NCBI GenBank assembly: GCA_017936765.1 | Contig: JAGBEX010000003.1 | Location: 1 to 64,000, forward strand | Length of the DNA: 64,000 nucleotides | Reading direction: 5' to 3' | Source: Clostridia bacterium | GTDB lineage: Bacteria; Bacillota; Clostridia; Christensenellales; Aristaeellaceae | Part shown: piece by piece, positions 51,505 to 58,653 of the stretch | How the letters are laid out: each line of letters starts with the position of its first letter | Position numbering within the stretch: the first letter of the stretch is position 1 | Made by a program: the position numbers and the translations under genes | Notes under the pieces: generated by a model | Told to the model about the DNA's origin: nothing | Databases searched by the model: none | What the model saw: the letters and a program-made list of their open reading frames with translations, nothing else

Positions 51505-53034
51505 ATGATGAAACGACTGTTGCTTGTGATCCTGCTGCTGTGCAGCCTGTGGAGCGTGGCCTGCGCCGTGCCAAACCCGGAGGACGTGGCCAGAGAAACC
51601 TTGCAGGCGGCGCACCCGGACTATACCATGCTGGACTTCGACCAATGGGGCGATGCCGCCGCGGCCGTGCTGGGCAAGGGGGAGGAACGCATCCTTTGCG
51701 TGGCGGAGGGACACAGCGGGACGTGGGAGATCGTTGTGGACAACCCCAGGGCGCTGCCTGCGGGCGCGGAGGTAAGCCTGCTGATGGACTCGGACATTTC
51801 GCTGTATTGGAGCATTCTGGACGAGAATCCCAACGTGACCTGGCATTATGCCTGCTTCCGGGGTGCCTGGGAATGGGGCGATGTGGACTGCATCCGCATG
51901 GAGCTGAGTGCGACCCAGCTGGTCGAGACCTCCCTCTATTGGGAAAACGACACGCTGAAGCGGGTGACGGAGTACCGGGACGTGAACGAGAACTTCCTCC
52001 GGCGGGAGGAGAGTGCCGCCATCCCCGCCAAGTGGATGCGCAGCTACCGCAGCCTGCAAACCTATGACGCTTCTGTCCTGCCGGTGCAGGAGGATTCGTG
52101 GTACTACAACGGCTGGCTGAACAAGGCCGCCCTGCACCTGTGCGCGGCGGAGATCGCGCCGGAATACACCTTTGTGGATGGTGCGGCCAAGGAGGACGGC
52201 ATTGAGCTGCTCATGCGGGACAAGGATGGCACCCTGCGCCTGGTAACCTGCGCCTGCTATGAAGGAGCGCCCATCACCAACATTTCCTCGCCCCTGCCGG
52301 AAAACACCCATTACGGCTTTGAGAACTTCTGGGACGCCATTGCGGTGAATATGCATTCTGCCGCCGGGGTCAGCCCCTATGCCGGTGGCGTGTGGGCGGT
52401 GCGCTACACCTGGCCCATGACCAGCGAGGGGGACATCCTGTTCTATGGCCGGAACTGGATCTCCAGCGAGGGCGGTCACTTTACCCGCCTCTATGTGGGC
52501 GACCACCCCTGGACGGACATCAGCTCCACCGACTGGGACACCCTGCCCGCCAGCCTGGAGGAAGCCCTGACCCACCTTGACCCCAGCCGCTGGGCGGTGG
52601 TGAACAATCCCGACCCTGCCGACCGGCTGCACCTGCGCTACCGGGACGACAGGACCTCCCGCTCCTTTGGCAAGTATTACAACGGCACCCCTGCGGAGGT
52701 GCTGCGTACCGCTGGGGACTGGGCCTTCGTCCGGGTGGGCGGCTTGTCCGGCTGGATGATGAAGAAGTACCTGGCCTTTGGCAAGGATGCCTGGGAGGTG
52801 GAAGCTGTTTTCCCCAGCCTGAGCTTTGTGGAAGACAAGGAATACTTCCTGGTGTGGCGGGAGGACAGGATGCTGGACGGTAAATTCCCCGCCGATGGCG
52901 ACTGGTCGGTGGAGAGGGGCGAGAACTTCGTCATCATGGGCATCGTGGAGGACGACTGGTATCACGTCTGGTTCCCCGACCTGGGCGAATACGGCTATAT
53001 GCGCCAGAGCGACTTCTGGCCGGGGAATGGCTGA
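51505..53034 (+). CDS. Exported protein with SH3-like domain
   Basis: A 509-residue exported protein of unknown function. Residues 1-21 are a signal peptide (ending ACA). Residues about 25-370 form an unrecognised, Trp/Tyr-rich region, and about 370-425 a bacterial SH3-like domain (RLHLRYRD, then RVGGLSGWMMKKYL); the final 80 residues include a second SH3-like element (FVIMGIVEDDWYHVWFPDLG). SH3-like domains in such proteins often bind peptidoglycan or substrate. GGGAGGAAACC before two adjacent ATGs; the first is used. No promoter was identified; readthrough past the family A repeat is possible. Confidence 0.75.
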   Translation: MMKRLLLVILLLCSLWSVACAVPNPEDVARETLQAAHPDYTMLDFDQWGDAAAAVLGKGEERILCVAEGHSGTWEIVVDNPRALPAGAEVSLLMDSDISLYWSILDENPNVTWHYACFRGAWEWGDVDCIRMELSATQLVETSLYWENDTLKRVTEYRDVNENFLRREESAAIPAKWMRSYRSLQTYDASVLPVQEDSWYYNGWLNKAALHLCAAEIAPEYTFVDGAAKEDGIELLMRDKDGTLRLVTCACYEGAPITNISSPLPENTHYGFENFWDAIAVNMHSAAGVSPYAGGVWAVRYTWPMTSEGDILFYGRNWISSEGGHFTRLYVGDHPWTDISSTDWDTLPASLEEALTHLDPSRWAVVNNPDPADRLHLRYRDDRTSRSFGKYYNGTPAEVLRTAGDWAFVRVGGLSGWMMKKYLAFGKDAWEVEAVFPSLSFVEDKEYFLVWREDRMLDGKFPADGDWSVERGENFVIMGIVEDDWYHVWFPDLGEYGYMRQSDFWPGNG

Positions 53035-53040
53035 TTTTGT

Positions 53041-53069
53041 TTGACAGACGGGACAAAAAAATATATAAT
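53041..53069 (+). promoter_or_regulatory. Consensus SigA promoter
   Basis: TTGACA (53041-53046) and TATAAT (53064-53069) with a 17-base spacer: full consensus. It lies 39 bases before the aldo-keto-like gene. Confidence 0.95.
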
Positions 53070-53107
53070 CAGCATAACAAAAACAACTGCATACGGAGGT
53101 TATCCTG

Positions 53108-53968
53108 ATGAGCGAGATCCTTTTCCCCCGCACGGAAGTGGCGGGCGTGTCCCTGTCCCGGATGATCATCGGCACCAACTGGATGCTGGGCTGGAGCCAC
53201 CGCGGCCCTGCCAGCGATCATCAGATCCTGAACAAGTTTTCCAATGGCGAAAAGGCTTATCCCCTGCTGAAGACCTTCCTGGATCGCGGCGTGGATACCA
53301 TGATGGGTCCCCTGCAGCAGGAAAAGGTGATGCAGGAAGCCGTGAAGTATGCCCAGGAGAAATCCGGCAAGAAACTGATCCTGATCGATACGCCCATCAT
53401 CAACGTGGACGATAACGAGGCCGCCCGCCGGGAGGCCAGGGCCACCATCCGCCGCAGCCGCGATTGCGGTGCTACCTTCTGCCTGGTGCATCATTCCAGC
53501 GCCGAGCAGCTGGTGAACAAGAACAAGCACATCATCGACCGCCTGCCGGACTACCTGGACATGATCCGCCAGGAGGGCATGATCCCCGGTCTGTCCGCCC
53601 ATATGCCGGAACTGGTGACCTACTCCGACGAGAATGAGTACGACGTGCAGACCTACATCCAGATCTACAACGCCATGGGCTTCCTGATGCAGGTGGAGAT
53701 CGAGACCGTGAACCAGATCATCCACAATGCCAAGAAGCCGGTGATGACCATCAAGCCCATGGCCGCTGGCCGCACCACGCCTTTCGTTGGCCTGAACTTT
53801 GTGTGGAACACCATCCGTCCCTGCGACCTGGTGACGGTGGGCTGCTTTGACCCGGAGGAGGCCGAGGAGGACATCGAGATCTCCCTGGCAGCCATCGAAC
53901 GCCGCTGCCCCAACATTGAAAAGCGTTCCAGCCCCAATGTGAACCAGGACGCGTTTGGCAATAAGTAA
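53108..53968 (+). CDS. Aldo-keto-reductase-like TIM-barrel protein
   Basis: A 286-residue protein starting EVAGVSLSRMIIGTNWML. Its strand-helix spacing and the end LVTVGCFDPEEAEEDIEI resemble the aldo/keto reductase-type barrel, but the usual Asp-Tyr-Lys-His tetrad is not clear in the right places. It may bind a nucleotide or sugar rather than reduce aldehydes. The full-consensus promoter and good ribosome binding site suggest abundant expression. It is a single gene followed by a palindromic repeat. Function uncertain. Confidence 0.6.
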   Translation: MSEILFPRTEVAGVSLSRMIIGTNWMLGWSHRGPASDHQILNKFSNGEKAYPLLKTFLDRGVDTMMGPLQQEKVMQEAVKYAQEKSGKKLILIDTPIINVDDNEAARREARATIRRSRDCGATFCLVHHSSAEQLVNKNKHIIDRLPDYLDMIRQEGMIPGLSAHMPELVTYSDENEYDVQTYIQIYNAMGFLMQVEIETVNQIIHNAKKPVMTIKPMAAGRTTPFVGLNFVWNTIRPCDLVTVGCFDPEEAEEDIEISLAAIERRCPNIEKRSSPNVNQDAFGNK

Positions 53969-53993
53969 ATCAAACAAAGCCGCAGGTAATGCA

Positions 53994-54148
53994 AAAGCCT
54001 CCCTTGTGTAAAGGGAGGTGGCAGCCGCTTGCGGCTGACGGAGGGATTGAGTGCGGCTTGCTCCACTCCGTTTGCAAGTGAGCAATGCTGTAGCAAACAA
54101 TCCCTCAGCCCCTTCGGGGCAGCTCCCTTTACACAAGGGAGCCTTAAA
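53994..54148. repeat. Family G palindromic repeat element (MITE-like), about 155 bp
   Basis: Terminal inverted repeats of about 28 bases (AAGCCTCCCTTGTG... against AAGGCTCCCTTGTG...) flank internal hairpins CAGCCGCTTGCGGCTG and GCCCCTTCGGGGC, both followed or preceded by GAGGGATTG. The layout follows 3548-3722 although the sequence of the variable hairpins differs. Confidence 0.8.
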
Positions 54149-54160
54149 GCGTGTGCTGAA

Positions 54161-54201
54161 AACACCCCTCTGCATGATGTTGCGTCGTGCAGAGGGGTGT
54201 T
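54161..54201 (-). terminator. Terminator of the Gfo/Idh operon
   Basis: AACACCCCTCTGCA (54161-54174) pairs with TGCAGAGGGGTGTT (54188-54201), 14 perfect pairs; on the minus strand TTC follows, completing a TTTTC run. Confidence 0.8.
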
Positions 54202-54221
54202 GCTGTTATGCTGTTTTGATA

Positions 54222-55406
54222 TCAGTCTACCAGGGAAAGCTCTGCGTCGGCTCTTGCGCCGCCCATCCACATGGTGGAGTAGATGCCCGGGGTGAGGGGC
54301 GCGCAGGTGAAGGTGGAGGTCATGCGGTAGACATCGCCGGTCTCGGCTGCCTTGTCCAGGCCGCAGAGGACTTCCAGGGCGTGGAAGCCCATCTCCTTGC
54401 TCAGGCGGTTGGGGCGGCCGCCGCGGATGGCCCAGGCCAGCTCCGCCACGCCGATGCCACGGTTGCCGTAGCCCTTCTCGAAGTCCGTGGCGTCATCCAG
54501 CACACAGGTGCCGTTGTAGCCATGGGTCAGGGGCAGGTAGCAGGGTTCGCTTTCCGGCTTCAGCAGGCGCACCGGATCGCCAAAGCGGTTGGGGTCGCCC
54601 AGCTCCAGGATGCCCGCCGTGCCGTAGATGCGGAAGGTGGAGCATTCCGCGCCGATGGTGTTGCCGTCGAAGTGCAGCATACCCAGCGCGCCCTGCTGGA
54701 AGCGCAGGGAGCCGGCCACCAGGTTGTTGCCGGGGATCTGCCAGGTATCGGGGTCGTTCTCGTTGAAGAGGAACTGCCTGCGGCGCTGGGGTGCCGGAGC
54801 GCCGAAGCCCGTGACCTCGCTCACCGGGCCAAGCAGGGTCAAAAGGGACTGGATGTAGTAAATGCCCACGTCATAGGGCAGGGCGCCGCCCTCGTTGCGC
54901 AGGAAGCGGAAGCGCTCGGCATTCAGGTTCTGGTCGCGGTTGATGGACACGATGCAGGAGGTCACATCGCCGATGAGGCCGTGGTCGATGGCCCAGCGGG
55001 CGGTCTGGATGCTGGCCCCCAGCACGGTATCCGGCGCTACGCCCAGGTACAGGTGCTTGTCGTTGGCGATCTGCACCAGCTCCTTCGCCTGCTCCAGGCG
55101 GGAGGTCATGGTCTTCTCGGTGTAGACGTGCTTGCCCGCCAGCAGCATCTTTTTGATGATGGCATAGTGGGCGTCAGCGCCGGTGAGGTTCACCACCAGC
55201 TCGATCTCCGGGCTTTGCGCCATTTCGTCCAGGGTCATGATGTGGGGAACGCCGTATTCCTTCGCGGCTTGCTGAGCCAATTCGGCATTCAGGTCGCACA
55301 CGGCCACCACGTCCAGGATGCGGAACAGGCGGGTCATGTTGCGCAGATACACGTGGCTGATGATGCCGCAGCCCACCACGCCTACCTTTACACGCTTGAT
55401 GTCCAT
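54222..55406 (-). CDS. Gfo/Idh/MocA-family NAD(P)-dependent oxidoreductase
   Basis: A 394-residue sugar/inositol dehydrogenase-like protein. N-terminal Rossmann fold with VKVGVVGCGIISHVYL (residues about 6-21), the EKTMTS segment in place of the usual EKP, and the C-terminal beta-sheet domain. The catalytic Lys and the downstream Asp/His (GALPYDVGIYYI) appear present; the Pro after Lys is replaced by Thr. Family members oxidise or reduce hexoses, uronates or inositol. It is the second gene of an operon with a VOC protein (16-base gap) under a promoter with an inverted repeat. Confidence 0.88.
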   Translation of the reverse strand: MDIKRVKVGVVGCGIISHVYLRNMTRLFRILDVVAVCDLNAELAQQAAKEYGVPHIMTLDEMAQSPEIELVVNLTGADAHYAIIKKMLLAGKHVYTEKTMTSRLEQAKELVQIANDKHLYLGVAPDTVLGASIQTARWAIDHGLIGDVTSCIVSINRDQNLNAERFRFLRNEGGALPYDVGIYYIQSLLTLLGPVSEVTGFGAPAPQRRRQFLFNENDPDTWQIPGNNLVAGSLRFQQGALGMLHFDGNTIGAECSTFRIYGTAGILELGDPNRFGDPVRLLKPESEPCYLPLTHGYNGTCVLDDATDFEKGYGNRGIGVAELAWAIRGGRPNRLSKEMGFHALEVLCGLDKAAETGDVYRMTSTFTCAPLTPGIYSTMWMGGARADAELSLVD

Positions 55407-55422
55407 GGGCAGGCTCCTTTCA

Positions 55423-55881
55423 TCAATAGCTTTCCAGGGTCTCGATGATGCACTTCAGTTCGTCTGTGGCATCGATGTAGGCATACTCGCCGCCGCCATC
55501 GCCATACTTGCCACGCTGTACGCACTTGAAGCCCATGCCTTCCAGGGTCAGCACCTTTTCATCGGTACCCTTGATGCCAAAGGCGATGTGGTGGATGCCT
55601 TCGCCATGCTGGTCCAGGAAGTCCTGCCAGGTGCTTTTCACGCCGTTGGGTTCGATCAGCTCCAGCTGGATGTTCTCCATGTCGAAGAAGGCCAGCTTGC
55701 TGTTGGCCTCGGGGGCGGGCTGGCCGTCCACCAGGGTCTTGGTCACGGCATAATCGCCGCAGGGCTGGGTGGGGGGAACCGGCACACCCAGGAACTCGGC
55801 AAACTTTTTCTTGGTAGTCTCGATATCACGAACGATGAAGCCCACCTGTGCCACGCGGAGAGTGTTCAAAACACCTGCCAT
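55423..55881 (-). CDS. VOC-superfamily protein (epimerase/glyoxalase-like)
   Basis: A 152-residue protein of the methylmalonyl-CoA-epimerase-like VOC group: QVGFIVRDIETTKKKFAEFLG at the start, then IQLELIEP and GIHHIAFGI. Metal ligands His, Glu and Glu are in plausible positions (QVGF region, LELIEP, HHIAF). Substrate unknown; a role in sugar or ketoacid turnover beside the Gfo/Idh enzyme is possible. ATG at 55881 with GAAGG upstream, first in the operon. Confidence 0.82.
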   Translation of the reverse strand: MAGVLNTLRVAQVGFIVRDIETTKKKFAEFLGVPVPPTQPCGDYAVTKTLVDGQPAPEANSKLAFFDMENIQLELIEPNGVKSTWQDFLDQHGEGIHHIAFGIKGTDEKVLTLEGMGFKCVQRGKYGDGGGEYAYIDATDELKCIIETLESY

Positions 55882-55918
55882 AGGAATACCTTCTTTCTAT
55901 TTGCTTTTCATCAAAAAT

Positions 55919-55973
55919 GGCGGCAGACCGCCTCTGTCTACCGCCATTATACATGATTTTGGTGGAAAGTAAA
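55919..55973 (-). promoter_or_regulatory. Promoter of the VOC-Gfo/Idh operon with an inverted repeat at the start site
   Basis: Minus strand: TTTACT (55973-55968), 16-base spacer, TATAAT (55951-55946). Directly behind the -10, GGCGGTAGAC (55945-55936) faces GTCTGCCGCC (55928-55919), an inverted repeat of ten positions with one mismatch and a 7-base centre, spanning the expected transcription start. It has the form of a repressor operator. Confidence 0.7.
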
Positions 55974-55974
55974 G

Positions 55975-57339
55975 TTAGTTTTGCTCCATCTTCTTCAGCG
56001 TTTTGCGGAACACGTGGAAGAACAGCGTGGCTGCAATGATCACCGACAGGGTGTCCGCAATGGGTTCTGCCCAGAACACGGCGTGGACCTTATCAATGGG
56101 CAGGATGGCGGGCATGATGTAGATCAGCGGGATCAGCAGCACGATCTTGCGCATACAGGCCACAAACAGGCTGCACACCGCATTGCCGATGGCCACAAAG
56201 GTCTGCTGGCAGGCCATCTGCACGCCGAAGATGCCAATGGCCAGCAGGTAAATGCGCACGCATGGGATAGCGTACTCCGCCAGCGCCTGATCCGGGGTGA
56301 ACAGGCCCACGAACACCTGGGGAAAGAGCATCACCGCAGCCCAGAACACCATGGCATAGCTTACGCAGCAGATCAGCAGCAGCTTGAAGCCCTCGCGCAC
56401 GCGCTGGGTGTTGCCTGCGCCAAAGTTGAAGCTGATGATGGGCTGGGCGGCCTGGCTCAGGCCCTGCAGGGGCAGCATGGCAAACTGCATGATGCTGGAC
56501 AGGATGGTCATGGTACCCACGGCCAGGGTGCCGCCGTATTTCAGCAGGGAGGAATTGAAGCACACGGCGATGAGGCTCTCGGTGCTTTGCATGATGAAAG
56601 GAGACAGACCCAGCGCCACGCAGGGTCCCAGCAGCTTCCAGTCCAGGCGCAGGTGAGCGCGGCGCAGGCGCAGGTTGCTCTTTTCACTGGTGAGGAAGCG
56701 CACCACCCACAGGCAGCTCACCGCCTGGGAGATCACCGTGGCCAGGGCAGCACCCGCCACGTCCATCTTGAACACAAAGATGAAAATCGGGTCCAGAATG
56801 GTGTTCAGCACCGCGCCGATCAGCACGGTGATCATGCTCATCTTGGAGAAGCCCTGGGCGGTGATGTAGGCATTCAGGCCCAGCGCGCCCTGCACGAAAA
56901 TGGTGCCGAGGCAGTAGATGCTCATGTACCGGCTGGCATAGCCGATGGTCTCCTCGTTGGCGCCGAAGAGCAGCAGCAGGGGACGGTTCCAGATGGCCAG
57001 CACAATGGTGAGGATCAGGGAGATCACCACCAGCAGCGCGGCGCAGCTGCCCATGATGCGCTCGGCCTTGCCGGTATCGCCGCGGCCCATTTCGATGGAG
57101 GAACGGGGCGCGCCGCCCATGGCGGCCAGGGAGGCAAAGGCGGAAAGCATCATAATAATAGGCAGGCACACGCCCACGCCGGTGAGGGCGGCGGTGCCGA
57201 TGCCTTCGATGTGGCCGATATAAATGCGGTCCACCAGATTATAGAGCATATTCACCAGCTGGGCGGTGATGGTGGGGATGGCCAGCTTGCGCAGCAGGCG
57301 GCCAATGGGTTCGCGGCCGAGATCGGGTTTGTTTTGCAC
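55975..57339 (-). CDS. MATE-family efflux transporter
   Basis: A 454-residue, 12-helix membrane protein of the MATE family, distinct from the one at 10989 (starting around GRLLRKLAIPTITAQLVNML, closer to the DinF/MepA type). It probably exports cationic drugs or metabolites against Na+ or H+. The start is a GTG at 57339: GAGGTGA lies 5 bases upstream, while longer in-frame starts would add a sequence with no membrane-protein character. Transcribed divergently from the transglutaminase gene. Confidence 0.9.
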   Translation of the reverse strand: MQNKPDLGREPIGRLLRKLAIPTITAQLVNMLYNLVDRIYIGHIEGIGTAALTGVGVCLPIIMMLSAFASLAAMGGAPRSSIEMGRGDTGKAERIMGSCAALLVVISLILTIVLAIWNRPLLLLFGANEETIGYASRYMSIYCLGTIFVQGALGLNAYITAQGFSKMSMITVLIGAVLNTILDPIFIFVFKMDVAGAALATVISQAVSCLWVVRFLTSEKSNLRLRRAHLRLDWKLLGPCVALGLSPFIMQSTESLIAVCFNSSLLKYGGTLAVGTMTILSSIMQFAMLPLQGLSQAAQPIISFNFGAGNTQRVREGFKLLLICCVSYAMVFWAAVMLFPQVFVGLFTPDQALAEYAIPCVRIYLLAIGIFGVQMACQQTFVAIGNAVCSLFVACMRKIVLLIPLIYIMPAILPIDKVHAVFWAEPIADTLSVIIAATLFFHVFRKTLKKMEQN

Positions 57340-57421
57340 GGGTGTCACCTCAACAATGATGGTTCTATACGAAACGAATGATAGCACAAAGGCACAGGAA
57401 AGGCAAGTGCGTTGACAAACA

Positions 57422-57430
57422 TGGTATACT
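57422..57430 (+). promoter_or_regulatory. Extended -10 promoter of the transglutaminase gene
   Basis: TGG directly before TATACT (57425-57430), 25 bases before the ATG. A TTGACA lies only 7 bases upstream of the -10, too close to act as its -35. Confidence 0.6.
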
Positions 57431-57454
57431 GAACAAAGAAGGGAGGGACGCACA

Positions 57455-58495
57455 ATGAAAAAATGGTTGCTGCTGCTCCTGCTGCTTTTGCCCTGCTGCG
57501 CCCTGGCCGCGCCGGACACACCCTACGATCCGGCGCTGATGGTGCATTATCCGCGCTTGAATGCAGCCCAGCAGCAGATCTTCGACCTGGCCTATGCCGG
57601 GGCGGTGCAAGGGGAGACGCGGGTGGAGCTGCCCGATGCCACCTCCTATGATGATACCTGCGCGGCCATGGACGCCCTGCTGCTGGATTGCCCGGAGCTG
57701 TGCGCCCTTCACAGCGAATACAGCGTGGGGTACTACCGGGATGCGCCCCAGGTGGCCATCTACATTGACCTGACCTACACTCTGCCGCCGGAAAGCCAGC
57801 AGCAGCTGATGCAGACCGCATCAGCGCTGGCGGCCCAGGCACAGGGGGAGGAATTCCACCGGGAGTGGTTCCTGCACGATGCCCTGTGCCAGCTGGTGAC
57901 CTACGATGCCTCCGCTGCCAACCAGCACAATGCCTATGGCGCGCTGGTGGAAGGCCGGGCGGTGTGCGATGGCTATGCCAGGGCCATGGCGCTGCTTTTG
58001 CGCCTGGCGGGCATGGAGGCAGGCGTTGCCCAGGGCGTGCTGCTGGAGACAGGCGCTGCCCATGCCTGGAACCTGGTGAAGGTGGAGGGCAGCTATACCT
58101 GGCTGGATGTAACCAATGACGACCAGCCCGGCCTGACCACGTACTTCTATTTTAATATCACCGATGAGTGGCTTGCCCGCAGCTATCGGCTGAACAGCAC
58201 CGGCCTGCCCCCGTGCCACGACCGCGCGGTGAACTGGCAGGTACGTAACCATCGCTTTGTATCCAATGCGGAGGAAATGCAGAAGCACGTTTTCAACAAT
58301 TTCCGCAACATGATGGCGCAGGGAAGTCGGTTCTGCCTGCGTTTTGAGCGGGAAGCAGACTACCTCTCCCTGCGGGACAAGGTGTTCTTCTGGGCCATAC
58401 AGTATAACAAATTGTTTGAATATTCCATCGAGGGACAGTTACATAGCTTCTATAATGACGCTCAGCGCTGCGTAATTATTGAAATTGAAGAATAA
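57455..58495 (+). CDS. Exported transglutaminase-like protein
   Basis: A 346-residue exported protein. Signal peptide at 1-19 (ending ALA). The transglutaminase/protease-like core has Cys171 (GRAVCDGYARA), His203 (GAAHAWNLV) and Asp218 (YTWLDVTND), the complete catalytic triad. Bacterial members act as proteases, peptide ligases or wall-modifying amidases; the target is unknown. GGGAGGG site 8 bases before the ATG. It is a single gene; a 158-base spacer with a strong promoter separates it from the transporter operon. Confidence 0.85.
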   Translation: MKKWLLLLLLLLPCCALAAPDTPYDPALMVHYPRLNAAQQQIFDLAYAGAVQGETRVELPDATSYDDTCAAMDALLLDCPELCALHSEYSVGYYRDAPQVAIYIDLTYTLPPESQQQLMQTASALAAQAQGEEFHREWFLHDALCQLVTYDASAANQHNAYGALVEGRAVCDGYARAMALLLRLAGMEAGVAQGVLLETGAAHAWNLVKVEGSYTWLDVTNDDQPGLTTYFYFNITDEWLARSYRLNSTGLPPCHDRAVNWQVRNHRFVSNAEEMQKHVFNNFRNMMAQGSRFCLRFEREADYLSLRDKVFFWAIQYNKLFEYSIEGQLHSFYNDAQRCVIIEIEE

Positions 58496-58570
58496 AAAAC
58501 ATAAAAAATGCATTTTCCCTTGCAAAACCGGATATATTTCAGCAAAAAATGAATTTCCTGAAAAAAACGT

Positions 58571-58599
58571 TTGCATTGAAACTCAATCTATAATATAAT
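58571..58599 (+). promoter_or_regulatory. Strong promoter of the peptide-transporter operon
   Basis: TTGCAT (58571-58576) and TATAAT (58594-58599) with a 17-base spacer in an AT-rich stretch. A CCGTC/GACGG hairpin (58614-58627) lies at the very start of the mRNA and may protect it. AAAGGAG precedes the ATG. Confidence 0.88.
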
Positions 58600-58653
58600 G
58601 TATCAGTAAATATCCGTCTGTGGACGGAAATATAAAAAAAGGAGAAACGAATC

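Noticed and set aside
57412..57430. TTGACA with TATACT as a standard promoter before the transglutaminase gene
   Set aside because: The boxes are only 7 bases apart; the extended -10 is the more likely element.
57340..57519. N-terminal extension of the second MATE protein
   Set aside because: The extra 60 residues are Ser/Arg/Cys-rich and unlike the family; GTG at 57339 has a proper ribosome binding site.
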